DNA from: Granulosicoccus antarcticus IMCC3135
Lineage (GTDB): Bacteria; Pseudomonadota; Gammaproteobacteria; Granulosicoccales; Granulosicoccaceae
DNA: 64,000 nucleotides
Direction: 5' to 3'
NCBI RefSeq assembly: GCF_002215215.1
Contig: NZ_CP018632.1
Location: forward strand, 4,460,501 to 4,524,500
The notes beneath the pieces are model-generated. The model was given only the letters and a program-made list of their open reading frames with translations. It had not been told where the DNA came from and searched no databases. The position numbers and the translations under genes are program-made. Position 1 is the stretch's first letter, and each line of letters opens with the position of its first letter. Of this stretch, positions 34,342 to 42,747 are shown piece after piece.

Positions 34342-37300
34342 TTGCTCTTTCCGAACACTCTTGCAATGATGACGAAAAACAGGGGTACAAACGCGATGCC
34401 CAGCAACGTGGCAGTAATCGTGCCACCCAGCACACCTGAACCAATGGCCGTTCGTCCACCTGACCCAGCACCTGTGCTTAGAACCAGAGGCAACACACCC
34501 AGTGAGAACGCAATAGAGGTCATCAGGATAGGTCGGAAACGCTGCCTGGCTGCCATTGAGACCGCCTCATACAGCTCCATACCCTCCTCACGCCGCTCTT
34601 TGGCAAACTCAACGATCAGGATGGCGTTCTTACCGGTCAAGCCCATAACAGCCAGCAGACTTATCTGGAAGAACACACCGTTAGCGAACCCTCCCAGAAA
34701 GGCTGCCAGTAGCGCACCGAATATACCAATGGGCATAGCCAGCAGAACCGCGAAGGGAATGCTCCAGCTTTCATAAAGAGCTGCCATCGACAAGAACACA
34801 ACTGCCAGTGCCAGGCCGAACAACAATGGCGCCTGAGAACCAGAGTCCTGCTCTTCCAGCGACAAACCCGTCCAGGAAACCGCAAACCCTGCCGGTAACT
34901 CTGCAGCCAATCGTTCGATTTCTGCAATAGCCTCACCGGTACTCACACCCGGAGCCGGAGCACCCTGGACCTGCATGGACGGCAAGCCGTTGTAACGCGT
35001 AATACCTTGCGGACCGAATGTCCAATTCCCGGTAGAGAATTCTGACAAAGGCACCAGACCACCAGTTGCATTACGCACACGCCAGAGCTCGAAGTCCTCA
35101 GGTGAGGAACGTGAGTCGGCCTCGCCCTGCACATACACCTTCTTGATTCTGCCCTGATCAAGGAAGTCGTTGACGTACTGACCCGACCAGGCGGTTGTCA
35201 GCAGTTGGCTGACATCACTGGCGGACACACCCAATGCACCTGCTCGACGCCAGTCCAGATCCAGATTGAACTGTGCCGCATCTTCGACACCATTGGGTCT
35301 GGCAGAGGCTATCAGTGGACTTTGAGCCGCACCGCCAAGCAATTGATTGCGAGCTTGCAGCAACTCTTCGTGAGTTTGCCCGGCACGTGCCTGCAGATAG
35401 AAGTCAAAACCGGAGACGTTACCCAGCTCGATGACGGAAGGCGGCACAATCGGGAATACAAACGCATCCTTGATTTTAGACAGCGCCCCGAAGGCTCTGC
35501 CTGCTATCGCCTTGACACCCAGAGATGGATCGTTACGCTCGGCCCAATCCTTCAGGGAAACGAACACCAGACCCATATTTTGCCCTTGACCTGCAAAGCT
35601 GAAGCCGACGATACCAAACACTGCTTCAACGGCATCGGATTCATTATCCAGATAATGATCTTCGATCGATTTGATCACTTCCAGAGTTCGCTCAGCGGTT
35701 GAGCCACTGGGAGTCTGTACCAGCGTAAACAGAATGCCCTGATCTTCGTCCGGCAAAAAACCTGTAGGAGTTCGCAGGAACAGCAAAGCCATACCAGCAG
35801 CCAGCGCCAGATAGAGGATACCCATACGAAATGGACGATGCGTGATCCAGTTGATTGAACCGGTGTAGTTATGCTGAACCCAGTCAAAACCTTTATTGAA
35901 GGGACCGAACAATCTGTTCTTGCCTTCTTCCTTGGGGGCTCTGAGCAATGTGGCACACAATGCCGGTGTCAGCGTCAATGCCACGAATACCGACAAGACC
36001 ATCGCCGAGACAATCGTGATGGCGAACTGCTGATAGATAACGCCGGTTGAACCACCGAAAAATGCCATCGGCACGAATACCGCCGATACAACAATGGCAA
36101 TACCGACCAGAGAACTTGACACCTGATCCATGGATTTTCGTGTTGCCTCCAGCGGGTTCAGACCCTCCTCCTCCATGATGCGCTCAACGTTCTCAACCAC
36201 CACGATGGCATCATCGACCAACAGGCCGATCGCGAGCACCATGGCCAACATGGTCAGTGTGTTGATCGAGTACCCCGCGACTGAAAGGATGGCGAACGTT
36301 CCCAGCAGAACCACCGGAATGGCCAATGTCGGAATCAAGGTTGCACGTATGTTCTGCAAGAAGAGGTACATGACCAGGAAGACCAGCACGATGGCCTCGG
36401 CCAGAGTCATTACGACCTCTTCAATGGATATCTTGACGAACGGTGCAGTGTTATAGGGAATAACGTACTGGATGCCTTCAGGGAAGAACGAGGAGAGTTC
36501 CTGCATACGCTCTTCCACCGCTTCTGCCGTCTCCAGCGCATTGGCGCCAGTGGACAGACTGATGCCCATACCGGCAGCAGCTGCACGCTTGTAGCGTGCG
36601 ATGGTGGAGTAGCTTTCAGAACCGATTTCGACTCTGGCGACATCTCCCAACAAGACCAGGCCACCATCAGTCTCTGCTCGAAGCACGATCTGGCGAAAGT
36701 CTTCCGGGGTACGTAATAGCGACTGTGCGGTGATGGTCGCATTGAGTTGTTGACCTTCGACAGTCGGCAGATCACCAAAGGCACCTGCTGAAATCTGAGC
36801 GTTTTCCGCACCCACTGCTGCTGTGACATCGGTGGGGGTCAGCTCATAGGCTGCCAGTAAGGATGGGTCCAGCCAGATACGCATGGCATACGGTGCGCCA
36901 AACAACTGCACATTACCAACACCATCAATTCGACTGATCTCATCGATCAGATTGGTCGAGACATAGTCGGCCAGATCCGCCCTGTTGAATGAGTCATCCT
37001 TGGCAGACAGTGCGACCACCATCAGGAAACCACTGGAGGATTTTTCAACCGTCAGGCCTAAACGCTGCACAATTTCAGGCAAGAGCGCAGTTGCTTGCGA
37101 TACCTTGTTCTGCACCTGTACTTGCGCGATATCGGCATCGGTTCCTGTCTCGAATGTGAGAGTCACATTCGCGGTACCGGCGGAGGTTGAACTTGACGAG
37201 AAATACCGCAGACCGTCAAGCCCTGTCATTTGTTGTTCAATGACCTGTGTGACGGTATTGGTAATGGTTTCGGCAGAAGCACCGGGATAGGCCGCCGAGA

Positions 37301-37433
37301 CGGAGACCGTTGGAGGGGCTATCTGTGGGTACTGCGCAACCGGTAAATTGAGGATCGAAAGAATCCCCACCCCCATGATAAGGATGGATAGGACCCAGGC
37401 GAAAATCGGGCGGTTAATAAAAAAGCGGGCCAT
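34338..37433 (-). CDS. AcrB/MexB-type HAE1 RND multidrug efflux pump
   Basis: 1031 residues, full length for AcrB-like pumps. FINRPIFAWVLSILIMGVGIL opens helix 1; YPGASAETITNTVTQVIEQQMTGLDGLRY, LAIGLLVDDAIVVVENVERIMEEEGL (helix-4 Asp-Asp proton relay), LTPALCATLLR, and MGLTGKNAILIVEFAKERREEGM (helix-10 Lys) are all present. It is a proton-driven exporter of amphiphilic compounds, with the adaptor upstream and channel downstream. The gene order adaptor-pump-channel is like mexAB-oprM. Confidence 0.95.
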   Translation of the reverse strand: MARFFINRPIFAWVLSILIMGVGILSILNLPVAQYPQIAPPTVSVSAAYPGASAETITNTVTQVIEQQMTGLDGLRYFSSSSTSAGTANVTLTFETGTDADIAQVQVQNKVSQATALLPEIVQRLGLTVEKSSSGFLMVVALSAKDDSFNRADLADYVSTNLIDEISRIDGVGNVQLFGAPYAMRIWLDPSLLAAYELTPTDVTAAVGAENAQISAGAFGDLPTVEGQQLNATITAQSLLRTPEDFRQIVLRAETDGGLVLLGDVARVEIGSESYSTIARYKRAAAAGMGISLSTGANALETAEAVEERMQELSSFFPEGIQYVIPYNTAPFVKISIEEVVMTLAEAIVLVFLVMYLFLQNIRATLIPTLAIPVVLLGTFAILSVAGYSINTLTMLAMVLAIGLLVDDAIVVVENVERIMEEEGLNPLEATRKSMDQVSSSLVGIAIVVSAVFVPMAFFGGSTGVIYQQFAITIVSAMVLSVFVALTLTPALCATLLRAPKEEGKNRLFGPFNKGFDWVQHNYTGSINWITHRPFRMGILYLALAAGMALLFLRTPTGFLPDEDQGILFTLVQTPSGSTAERTLEVIKSIEDHYLDNESDAVEAVFGIVGFSFAGQGQNMGLVFVSLKDWAERNDPSLGVKAIAGRAFGALSKIKDAFVFPIVPPSVIELGNVSGFDFYLQARAGQTHEELLQARNQLLGGAAQSPLIASARPNGVEDAAQFNLDLDWRRAGALGVSASDVSQLLTTAWSGQYVNDFLDQGRIKKVYVQGEADSRSSPEDFELWRVRNATGGLVPLSEFSTGNWTFGPQGITRYNGLPSMQVQGAPAPGVSTGEAIAEIERLAAELPAGFAVSWTGLSLEEQDSGSQAPLLFGLALAVVFLSMAALYESWSIPFAVLLAMPIGIFGALLAAFLGGFANGVFFQISLLAVMGLTGKNAILIVEFAKERREEGMELYEAVSMAARQRFRPILMTSIAFSLGVLPLVLSTGAGSGGRTAIGSGVLGGTITATLLGIAFVPLFFVIIARVFGKSK

Positions 37434-37482
37434 AGGGTGTCTCTGGCAGAATCGTAGGCGGGTTCAGGAATGGATTAAGGGT

Positions 37483-37501
37483 GATGGGCCAAAGGCCCAT
37501 C
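37483..37501 (-). terminator. Intercistronic hairpin between adaptor and pump genes
   Basis: GATGGGCC (37483-37490) and GGCCCATC (37494-37501) form a perfect 8-bp stem with a 3-nt loop, in the 78-bp gap. No T-tract follows in the direction of transcription, so it more likely tunes relative expression or RNA stability than ends transcription. Confidence 0.45.
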
Positions 37502-37511
37502 GGATTGCGCC

Positions 37512-38657
37512 CTATTGGCCGGCGGCGTCTTCAGTTTTTGGCGCTTCGGCATCCGAAGTCTGCTCTTCAGGAGTCACCTTTGATCCGGGTCCTACTTTCT
37601 GCACACCTTCCAGTACGATTCGATCACCTGCATTCAGACCTTCCTGAACGATCCACTGGTTGTCACGAGCTTGCAGGATAGTCAGCTGACGTAATTCGAT
37701 CGTATCTTCATCGTTGACAACCAACGCTGTTGGCTTACCCTGACGATCACGACTGACAGCGTTCTGCGGCACCAGAAAAATGTTCTCCACCAGTTGTGTC
37801 TCTACATCCACCTTTACGTAGGTGCCGGGTAACAGCAATTTGTCAGCATTGGGAAACTGCATACGCAAAACCACAACGCCGGTCTGCATGTTGACTTGCG
37901 GCTCTGCGGCCGTCAAAAGCCCGGTCTCCGGATAGATTTCGCCATCCGCCAGTCTCAGCGTTACCTTGCGCTCGGTACTGCGCAAATCCATATTCGTATC
38001 CAGATTGTCGCGGCGCCACTTGAGCACGCTGCTGGCAGAGGCAGTAACATCCACATAGACACTGTCGATATTACGGATGACAGCCAGCGCATCTGCCTGG
38101 GAGGCGGTTACCAGAGCACCACGTGTTGTCATTGCCAGGCCGATTTCACCGCTCAATGGAGCAACAATCGTTGTCCGGTCCAGTTCGATACGGGCAGACT
38201 TCAGCTGGGCTTCTGCAACAGCGATGCTGGCCGCTGCCACGTCACGCGCTGCTACCGACTCATCCAGTTCACGTTGAGTGGAGACATCTCTCTTCATCAG
38301 CTCTTGTATGCGCTGAGCTTCTCTATCCGCGGCCTTGAATTGCGCCTTTGCCTGCGCAACGGCCGCTTCTGCCTGTGCAACGACCGCTTCGTAGGTCGCC
38401 GAATCTATCTTGTAGAGCACATCGCCCTGCTCAATGTGACTACCTTCCGTGAAGAATCGATCAGTGATGATGCCATTTACCTGAGGCCTGACTTCGGCAA
38501 CGGCGGCGGCAACCACACGACCCGGAAGCAGGCTTGAGAGCATGATCTCCTGAGGCTGGACTGCGACGACGGTAACCGCCTGTGGCGGTGGTGCGTCCTG
38601 GGCTGCGACGACTGAAGAGCCGAGCATGAACAGGGCGATCAATGATTTGCTGAGCAT
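37512..38657 (-). CDS. RND efflux periplasmic adaptor (AcrA/MexA type)
   Basis: 381 residues from the ATG at 38657 (GCAGGAAAC just before); the longer frame from 38726 adds a polar leader ahead of the signal peptide MLSKSLIALFMLGSSVVAAQ. Lipoyl halves RPQVNGIITDRFFTEGSHIEQGDVLYKID and TTIVAPLSGEIGLAMTTRGALVT flank a long alpha-hairpin (QAEAAVAQAKAQFKAADREA). The C-terminal beta-barrel has LLPGTYVKVDVETQLVENIFLVPQNAVSRD. First gene of the tripartite operon. Confidence 0.92.
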   Translation of the reverse strand: MLSKSLIALFMLGSSVVAAQDAPPPQAVTVVAVQPQEIMLSSLLPGRVVAAAVAEVRPQVNGIITDRFFTEGSHIEQGDVLYKIDSATYEAVVAQAEAAVAQAKAQFKAADREAQRIQELMKRDVSTQRELDESVAARDVAAASIAVAEAQLKSARIELDRTTIVAPLSGEIGLAMTTRGALVTASQADALAVIRNIDSVYVDVTASASSVLKWRRDNLDTNMDLRSTERKVTLRLADGEIYPETGLLTAAEPQVNMQTGVVVLRMQFPNADKLLLPGTYVKVDVETQLVENIFLVPQNAVSRDRQGKPTALVVNDEDTIELRQLTILQARDNQWIVQEGLNAGDRIVLEGVQKVGPGSKVTPEEQTSDAEAPKTEDAAGQ

Positions 38658-38846
38658 GTTTCCTGCCGTTGCGTAAGAATGAAGTTGCGGCTTCAGGGCA
38701 AAGCGAGAATCGCTTTCCTTGTTCATTTCAAGGGGACTGATGATGTTCTACTCCTCAACGAGAATCTGATACTGGTGCCGCGTTGCCGCCTGCTCAACCA
38801 GCATGCAATTATGTCAGAATGTGAAATACGCGAGTGCTCTGCGTAT

Positions 38847-38859
38847 GCACACCCGATGC
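38847..38859. promoter_or_regulatory. GCACACCCGATGC box upstream of the efflux operon
   Basis: This 13-mer differs in one base from GCGCACCCGATGC at 39840-39852, which lies 20 bp upstream of the LysR gene (38945-39820). One copy before the efflux operon and one before the regulator suggests a shared LysR site. The rest of 38658-38944 shows no gene. Confidence 0.4.
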
Positions 38860-38944
38860 GCGTACGTGTAGCAATGGGCTGCACTAGCAGCGATAAAGAC
38901 GACAACCCTGCACCATAAAGCGTCTGAAACTGCGAAAACCAACT

Positions 38945-39820
38945 TTAATCGCGCGCTTTCAGTGCAGCCTTTAAACTCTTGAGCAGGGCTTGGACCTTTT
39001 CTGTCCTGTGCAGATCAACATGTGTGACCTGCCAGACAGTCAGGAACCAGGATTCATTGTGGGGCAATATCTGATGGAAGTCATCACGACCTGCCACATC
39101 ATATTGAGAAAGGAACCCCATCCCCAGCCCTTCCGAGATGGCATGCAGGTTAACCCACATATGATTTGAGGACACCGAATACTGCTCGGGTTTTACGTAC
39201 TCACGGACCCACGGTATGAAAGGCAGCAACTTGCCTTCAAGAGGCGGCACGACAAAGTCATGCCCTTCCATGTTTTCGAGATTCTCCGGCAAACCGAACC
39301 TTTGCACGTAACTCTCATGTGCATAGAGATTGAAATGCACGCGATCAAACGTCCGCACGACATAATCAGGATGATCAGGCCTGGTCCCGACACGCAAAGC
39401 CACGTGCGCCTCACCATACTCAAGCCGGGCCAGATCCTCGGTAGCAATGATGTGAACCCGGCATTTGGGGTGTTGCCTGCGAAACTCTGCAACAGGCTTC
39501 ATGATCAGATCTGAGAAAGGCGCCAGCATGGTGATCTTGATTTCACCCTCAAGTTCTGACTTGCCGCTACGCACCCGCCCGGCCATGTCGTTGATCAGCT
39601 CTTCTGTCTTCTGGGCAGCCCGCAAAACCTGCTCGCCGATCTCGGTCAGCGTGTAGCCACGCGAGTGCCGTATGAAGATACGGGCACCAATAGCCTCTTC
39701 CAGGACATCGATGTGACGATTGACCGTGGCCCGATGAAACCCCAGGACATCAGCAGCTGCGCTGACGGTTCCCAGTTTGGCGACCTGATATGCCGTCCTC
39801 AGCTCTGCCCATTTATCCAT
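38945..39820 (-). CDS. LysR-family transcriptional regulator
   Basis: 291 residues. Helix-turn-helix LGTVSAAADVLGFHRATVNRHIDVLEEAIGARIFIRHSRGYTLTE in residues ~16-60, then an effector domain (EIKITMLAPFSDLIMKPVAEFRRQHP onwards). It is on the same strand as the efflux operon and immediately upstream of it, with a shared 13-nt box at both promoters, so it may regulate efflux. HVDLHRTEKVQALL at the C-terminus is typical of its branch. Effector unknown. Confidence 0.9.
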   Translation of the reverse strand: MDKWAELRTAYQVAKLGTVSAAADVLGFHRATVNRHIDVLEEAIGARIFIRHSRGYTLTEIGEQVLRAAQKTEELINDMAGRVRSGKSELEGEIKITMLAPFSDLIMKPVAEFRRQHPKCRVHIIATEDLARLEYGEAHVALRVGTRPDHPDYVVRTFDRVHFNLYAHESYVQRFGLPENLENMEGHDFVVPPLEGKLLPFIPWVREYVKPEQYSVSSNHMWVNLHAISEGLGMGFLSQYDVAGRDDFHQILPHNESWFLTVWQVTHVDLHRTEKVQALLKSLKAALKARD

Positions 39821-39839
39821 GCCTGACTGTTCAATTTAC

Positions 39840-39852
39840 GCGCACCCGATGC
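39840..39852. promoter_or_regulatory. GCGCACCCGATGC box upstream of the LysR gene
   Basis: Partner of the box at 38847-38859. It also overlaps a GATGC-N10-GCATC inverted repeat (from 39848), giving a dyad fit for a LysR dimer. Function inferred from duplication and position. Confidence 0.4.
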
Positions 39853-39904
39853 TCATTATCGCGCATCCAATCCCGAATGCCTATTTATTTGACTATACGA
39901 ATAA

Positions 39905-40966
39905 TTAATACTGATGCGTGATGCTGAATGAGCCGAAAGGATCAACTTCCCCGCCACCCTTGGTTTCTGCATATAAGAGAGTGAAGGCAAATGTGCCCAT
40001 ATTCCAGCTGACGCCCGCTGACATCATGCTTCTTGAGTGGTCCAGGGGTACCGAATGGCTGTCCCTGAAGGTATTGCCGTTGATGAATATATCGTTAACG
40101 ACCACACCAACCTCGCCACCCACAAAAGCGTACCAGGCACTGTCGTTCAGGAAGGCAAGGTTATTGACCTGCCTGTCCGGCAACAAGGAGGCGGTGGCAT
40201 GGCTCAATTCAAGCAAATTGCCGACGCGAAATACTGCAGACACCGATGCCCCCGACTGTATCGTGCCGACGCCGGCGGTACCACGCAAAATCAAGTCACT
40301 CTCTAATGCACGCTCGCTTGATGATGCGAACACACGTTCGCCATGGGAAGCTGCAATCAGAAAAACGAGTTCGTTTCCAAGTTGATTGTCCCAACCTTTT
40401 GGCTCTTCTGATCCGGTTATCCGATGGATGAACCGTTGTGAAGGTTCAGCCAGTGACAGCTCACCGACCACACCGACCGTGAGTGAGAGCTGATCAGAAT
40501 GAATTTTGTCGAAGGCGTACAACATCGCTCGAGCGCCGAGGAAGCCGGCATAGGGAGGCTCGTCAAGCTGTAATTCAGTCACAGTGATATCTGTCGGCGT
40601 ATGCATGGACTGAGAGTAGGAATAAGCCACAGCGCGTTGACGGTCGGGAAGCGTTGCCATATAGGTCTTGTTGGTCAGGTAGAGCAACCAGCCTGGCAGA
40701 TTATTTTCGGTGAAGCTTTCATAGGGCCCATGAGCTACCGAAAAACCTATTCCGTTGGTATAGCCGCCATCCGTGCCTGCGAATATATCGTTCTCGAATG
40801 TCAAGGTCCACGCCTGCCCAGGTTCCGTATCCGGAAACAGTTCGCCTTCGCTTTCGCTGTCACTGGCATTCGCCTGAGTGGCTGACATCAGCAGGACAAA
40901 CATCAACTGGCTGGCAAGCATCATCTTGCCGATGACTCTGCTTGTCATGAATTGCGATAGGGACAT
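39905..40966 (-). CDS. LpxR-like outer-membrane lipid A deacylase (DUF2219)
   Basis: 353 residues from the ATG at 40966; a longer frame from 41113 is unlikely because its leader derives from a repeat segment. Signal peptide around LASQLMFVLLMSATQANA. Mature part starts WTLTFENDIFAGTDGGYTNGIGFS, the hallmark of the LpxR/DUF2219 beta-barrel with the N-D and T-N-G residues near the active site, followed by amphipathic strands and a C-terminal aromatic (ITHQY). Such proteins remove the 3'-acyloxyacyl group from lipid A with Ca2+. Monocistronic as far as seen. Confidence 0.85.
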   Translation of the reverse strand: MSLSQFMTSRVIGKMMLASQLMFVLLMSATQANASDSESEGELFPDTEPGQAWTLTFENDIFAGTDGGYTNGIGFSVAHGPYESFTENNLPGWLLYLTNKTYMATLPDRQRAVAYSYSQSMHTPTDITVTELQLDEPPYAGFLGARAMLYAFDKIHSDQLSLTVGVVGELSLAEPSQRFIHRITGSEEPKGWDNQLGNELVFLIAASHGERVFASSSERALESDLILRGTAGVGTIQSGASVSAVFRVGNLLELSHATASLLPDRQVNNLAFLNDSAWYAFVGGEVGVVVNDIFINGNTFRDSHSVPLDHSRSMMSAGVSWNMGTFAFTLLYAETKGGGEVDPFGSFSITHQY

Positions 40967-41021
40967 TGTTGAACTATTTTTCTGTTTATTTCTAAAAGGC
41001 TGTCGCCAGCCGCGCGGGGGA

Positions 41022-41562
41022 TTCTTGCACAAAAACGGACAACACAAGAGCATCGATATCACAATCAAGTTCAGCGAGTGGAAGACAGCAATGCAATCAT
41101 GGATTTCAAACAAACAGCACAGGATGCTGGACTGCTAGAATGGTGATGACGTCGACATTCAAGGAGGAATCGATGAACAACATGAAATGCCCGCGATGCA
41201 ATACACCGCTATCTGCAGGAAGCTATGCCTCAGCCCGAGTATTTCGTTGCGACAATTGTGCAGGGATTGCATTAAAACAAGCCAGCATATTACCTGTTCT
41301 CGAGAACCCAGCCCTCCGACCTGGTCGGCTTACAAATGACGCTCAGAGCAGTCGAACAGGCTTTTTTAATAGGCTTCGTACTGGGTTAATGGGTCCCTGG
41401 CAAGAGTGCAAACAACTTTTCACTGAAACCTCCGGCTGCAAGCTGCATGGCAATTGAAAAAGTCAGTATTGAGGCTGTTTCGGTCAGAGGATAAGGCAAG
41501 CCGTACCCGGGTAACAGGTTCTTGCACAGAACCGGGCAGCACAAGAGCGTCGAATTCACGAT
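41022..41562. repeat. 44-bp imperfect direct repeat (41022-41065 and 41519-41562)
   Basis: The two 44-bp segments, each opening TTCTTGCACA, match at 36 positions by my count. The left copy lies between lpxR and its upstream neighbour; the right copy is inside the 3' end of the APH-like gene, encoding the odd LLCCPVLCKN. The left copy in the same reverse frame would encode LLCCPFLCKN. Either a small mobile or duplicated segment, or a copied gene end. Confidence 0.65.
41173..41457 (+). CDS. Short zinc-ribbon protein, probably truncated
   Basis: 94 residues from the ATG at 41173, which has a near-perfect AGGAGG 6 bases upstream. The N-terminus MNNMKCPRCNTPLSAGSY and FRCDNCAGIALKQASIL form a two-CxxC zinc ribbon, like the zf-TFIIB-type domain that leads some rhomboid and other membrane proteins. 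After residue ~50 the sequence is low in recognisable features and its last 72 bp overlap the opposite-strand APH-like gene. I infer that a longer gene lost its 3' part here; a real short protein is possible. Confidence 0.5.
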   Translation: MNNMKCPRCNTPLSAGSYASARVFRCDNCAGIALKQASILPVLENPALRPGRLTNDAQSSRTGFFNRLRTGLMGPWQECKQLFTETSGCKLHGN

Positions 41563-42693
41563 ACTCTGCCAATTCTCGGGCAGGCTACCGCGCTTCTGCA
41601 ACTCGGCAATCAATGGCTCCCATACGTGTTCGATCTGTGACTGCAGATACGCCTGCCGCAAGGGGCTCATCTGCCAGTCATGATTGACATGCAGAATCCC
41701 CTCTTCCAATTCAACCGACACACTGGCTTCCAGCTCTGCCGGATCATAGAGCATATTGGGATGGGCATAACAGATGTGATATAGAGCTTTGCAGGGAGCC
41801 TGTAATGCTGGAATGTGAGAACCGGCGAAAGCGGGATCAAAATAGCTGATGCGATTCCCCTCAACGTCGCCAGGGTTGTAGAGCAGATTCCCGGTGTGAT
41901 CATCTCCATGGGCTGTCATGGCCGGCACGGGCCCCGTCGGCATCGGCTTGAGCAATGTCCGGGCAGTCGTCAGGGCATCATGCAAACTCAACGGGTAGTG
42001 ACACTCGTTGATCGTCCATTGAAGATGCCAGAACTCTTCAAACTCAATGGTCTGACCATTTGGCAGAGCGAACTGTCGGCCCAGATAGTAGTCACGGATA
42101 CGAGCACCAAAGTGCTCATCGTCCTGATGATCAACCAGACGGCGATGGTATAAGCCATGGATCGCCTCGTCGGCAACCTGATCCGGCTCTGCCATATGCA
42201 GACTGTCCAGATAACGTTGACCCACTTGTTCCTGAAACCTGTCAAACGCCTCGATCACCGGCGACATCAGTGCTGGCGGACACCCCGCTTTTTCTATGTC
42301 CCGGGAAAGAGAATGCAACTCCGGGGTGAGCTGGCGATCCCTGTAGGGGTAGATAACCAGTTGCTCTCCCACCGTCGAGGACTGGTACAGCGCCGAGTCG
42401 ACAGGAAATCCGGCCGCCTCGAGTATGCCTGCACGATAGTATTCGCCAACGCGATCAGCCTCGCCCTCCTCATGATGGCATTTCAGGAACAGGTGTTGCC
42501 CCTGCTCTGTCCTGAATTCTGCACGCAGAGAATTCAGGGCCAGCGCATTGCTGACATCGAATACCAGACTACCGGGAACGACGCTAAAGTCGAACTTCTC
42601 ATTCAGTAAGGTGCACAAGGCCTGTGCCGCGTCAGCTTGAGTATCAGGATGCCCAGAGAGCCGACGTATGAATGTCATGGGGCTCTCTGACAC
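41386..42693 (-). CDS. Aminoglycoside-phosphotransferase-like (APH/CHK-fold) kinase
   Basis: 435 residues, cytoplasmic. The kinase catalytic loop reads AMTAHGDDHTGNLLYN (HGDxHxGN) and the metal motif ISYFDPAFAG has the Asp that binds Mg-ATP. LFLKCHHEEGEADRVGEYYRAGILEAAGFPV resembles the N-lobe Lys/Glu region. Resistance is not implied; many such proteins phosphorylate small metabolites. It lies 54 bp behind the HisD-like gene on the same strand, so its substrate may belong to that pathway. The C-terminus carries the repeat-derived CCPVLCKN stretch. Confidence 0.75.
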   Translation of the reverse strand: MSESPMTFIRRLSGHPDTQADAAQALCTLLNEKFDFSVVPGSLVFDVSNALALNSLRAEFRTEQGQHLFLKCHHEEGEADRVGEYYRAGILEAAGFPVDSALYQSSTVGEQLVIYPYRDRQLTPELHSLSRDIEKAGCPPALMSPVIEAFDRFQEQVGQRYLDSLHMAEPDQVADEAIHGLYHRRLVDHQDDEHFGARIRDYYLGRQFALPNGQTIEFEEFWHLQWTINECHYPLSLHDALTTARTLLKPMPTGPVPAMTAHGDDHTGNLLYNPGDVEGNRISYFDPAFAGSHIPALQAPCKALYHICYAHPNMLYDPAELEASVSVELEEGILHVNHDWQMSPLRQAYLQSQIEHVWEPLIAELQKRGSLPENWQSIVNSTLLCCPVLCKNLLPGYGLPYPLTETASILTFSIAMQLAAGGFSEKLFALLPGTH

Positions 42694-42747
42694 CGGCTTT
42701 CCAGCCGCGTCCTGCAGAACTTTCAGGGTGGATTGCTTTTTGATCAG

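Noticed and set aside
41386-42693. Antibiotic resistance gene (aminoglycoside phosphotransferase)
   Set aside because: Only the fold motif is shared; many metabolite kinases have it and the context is a catabolic operon.
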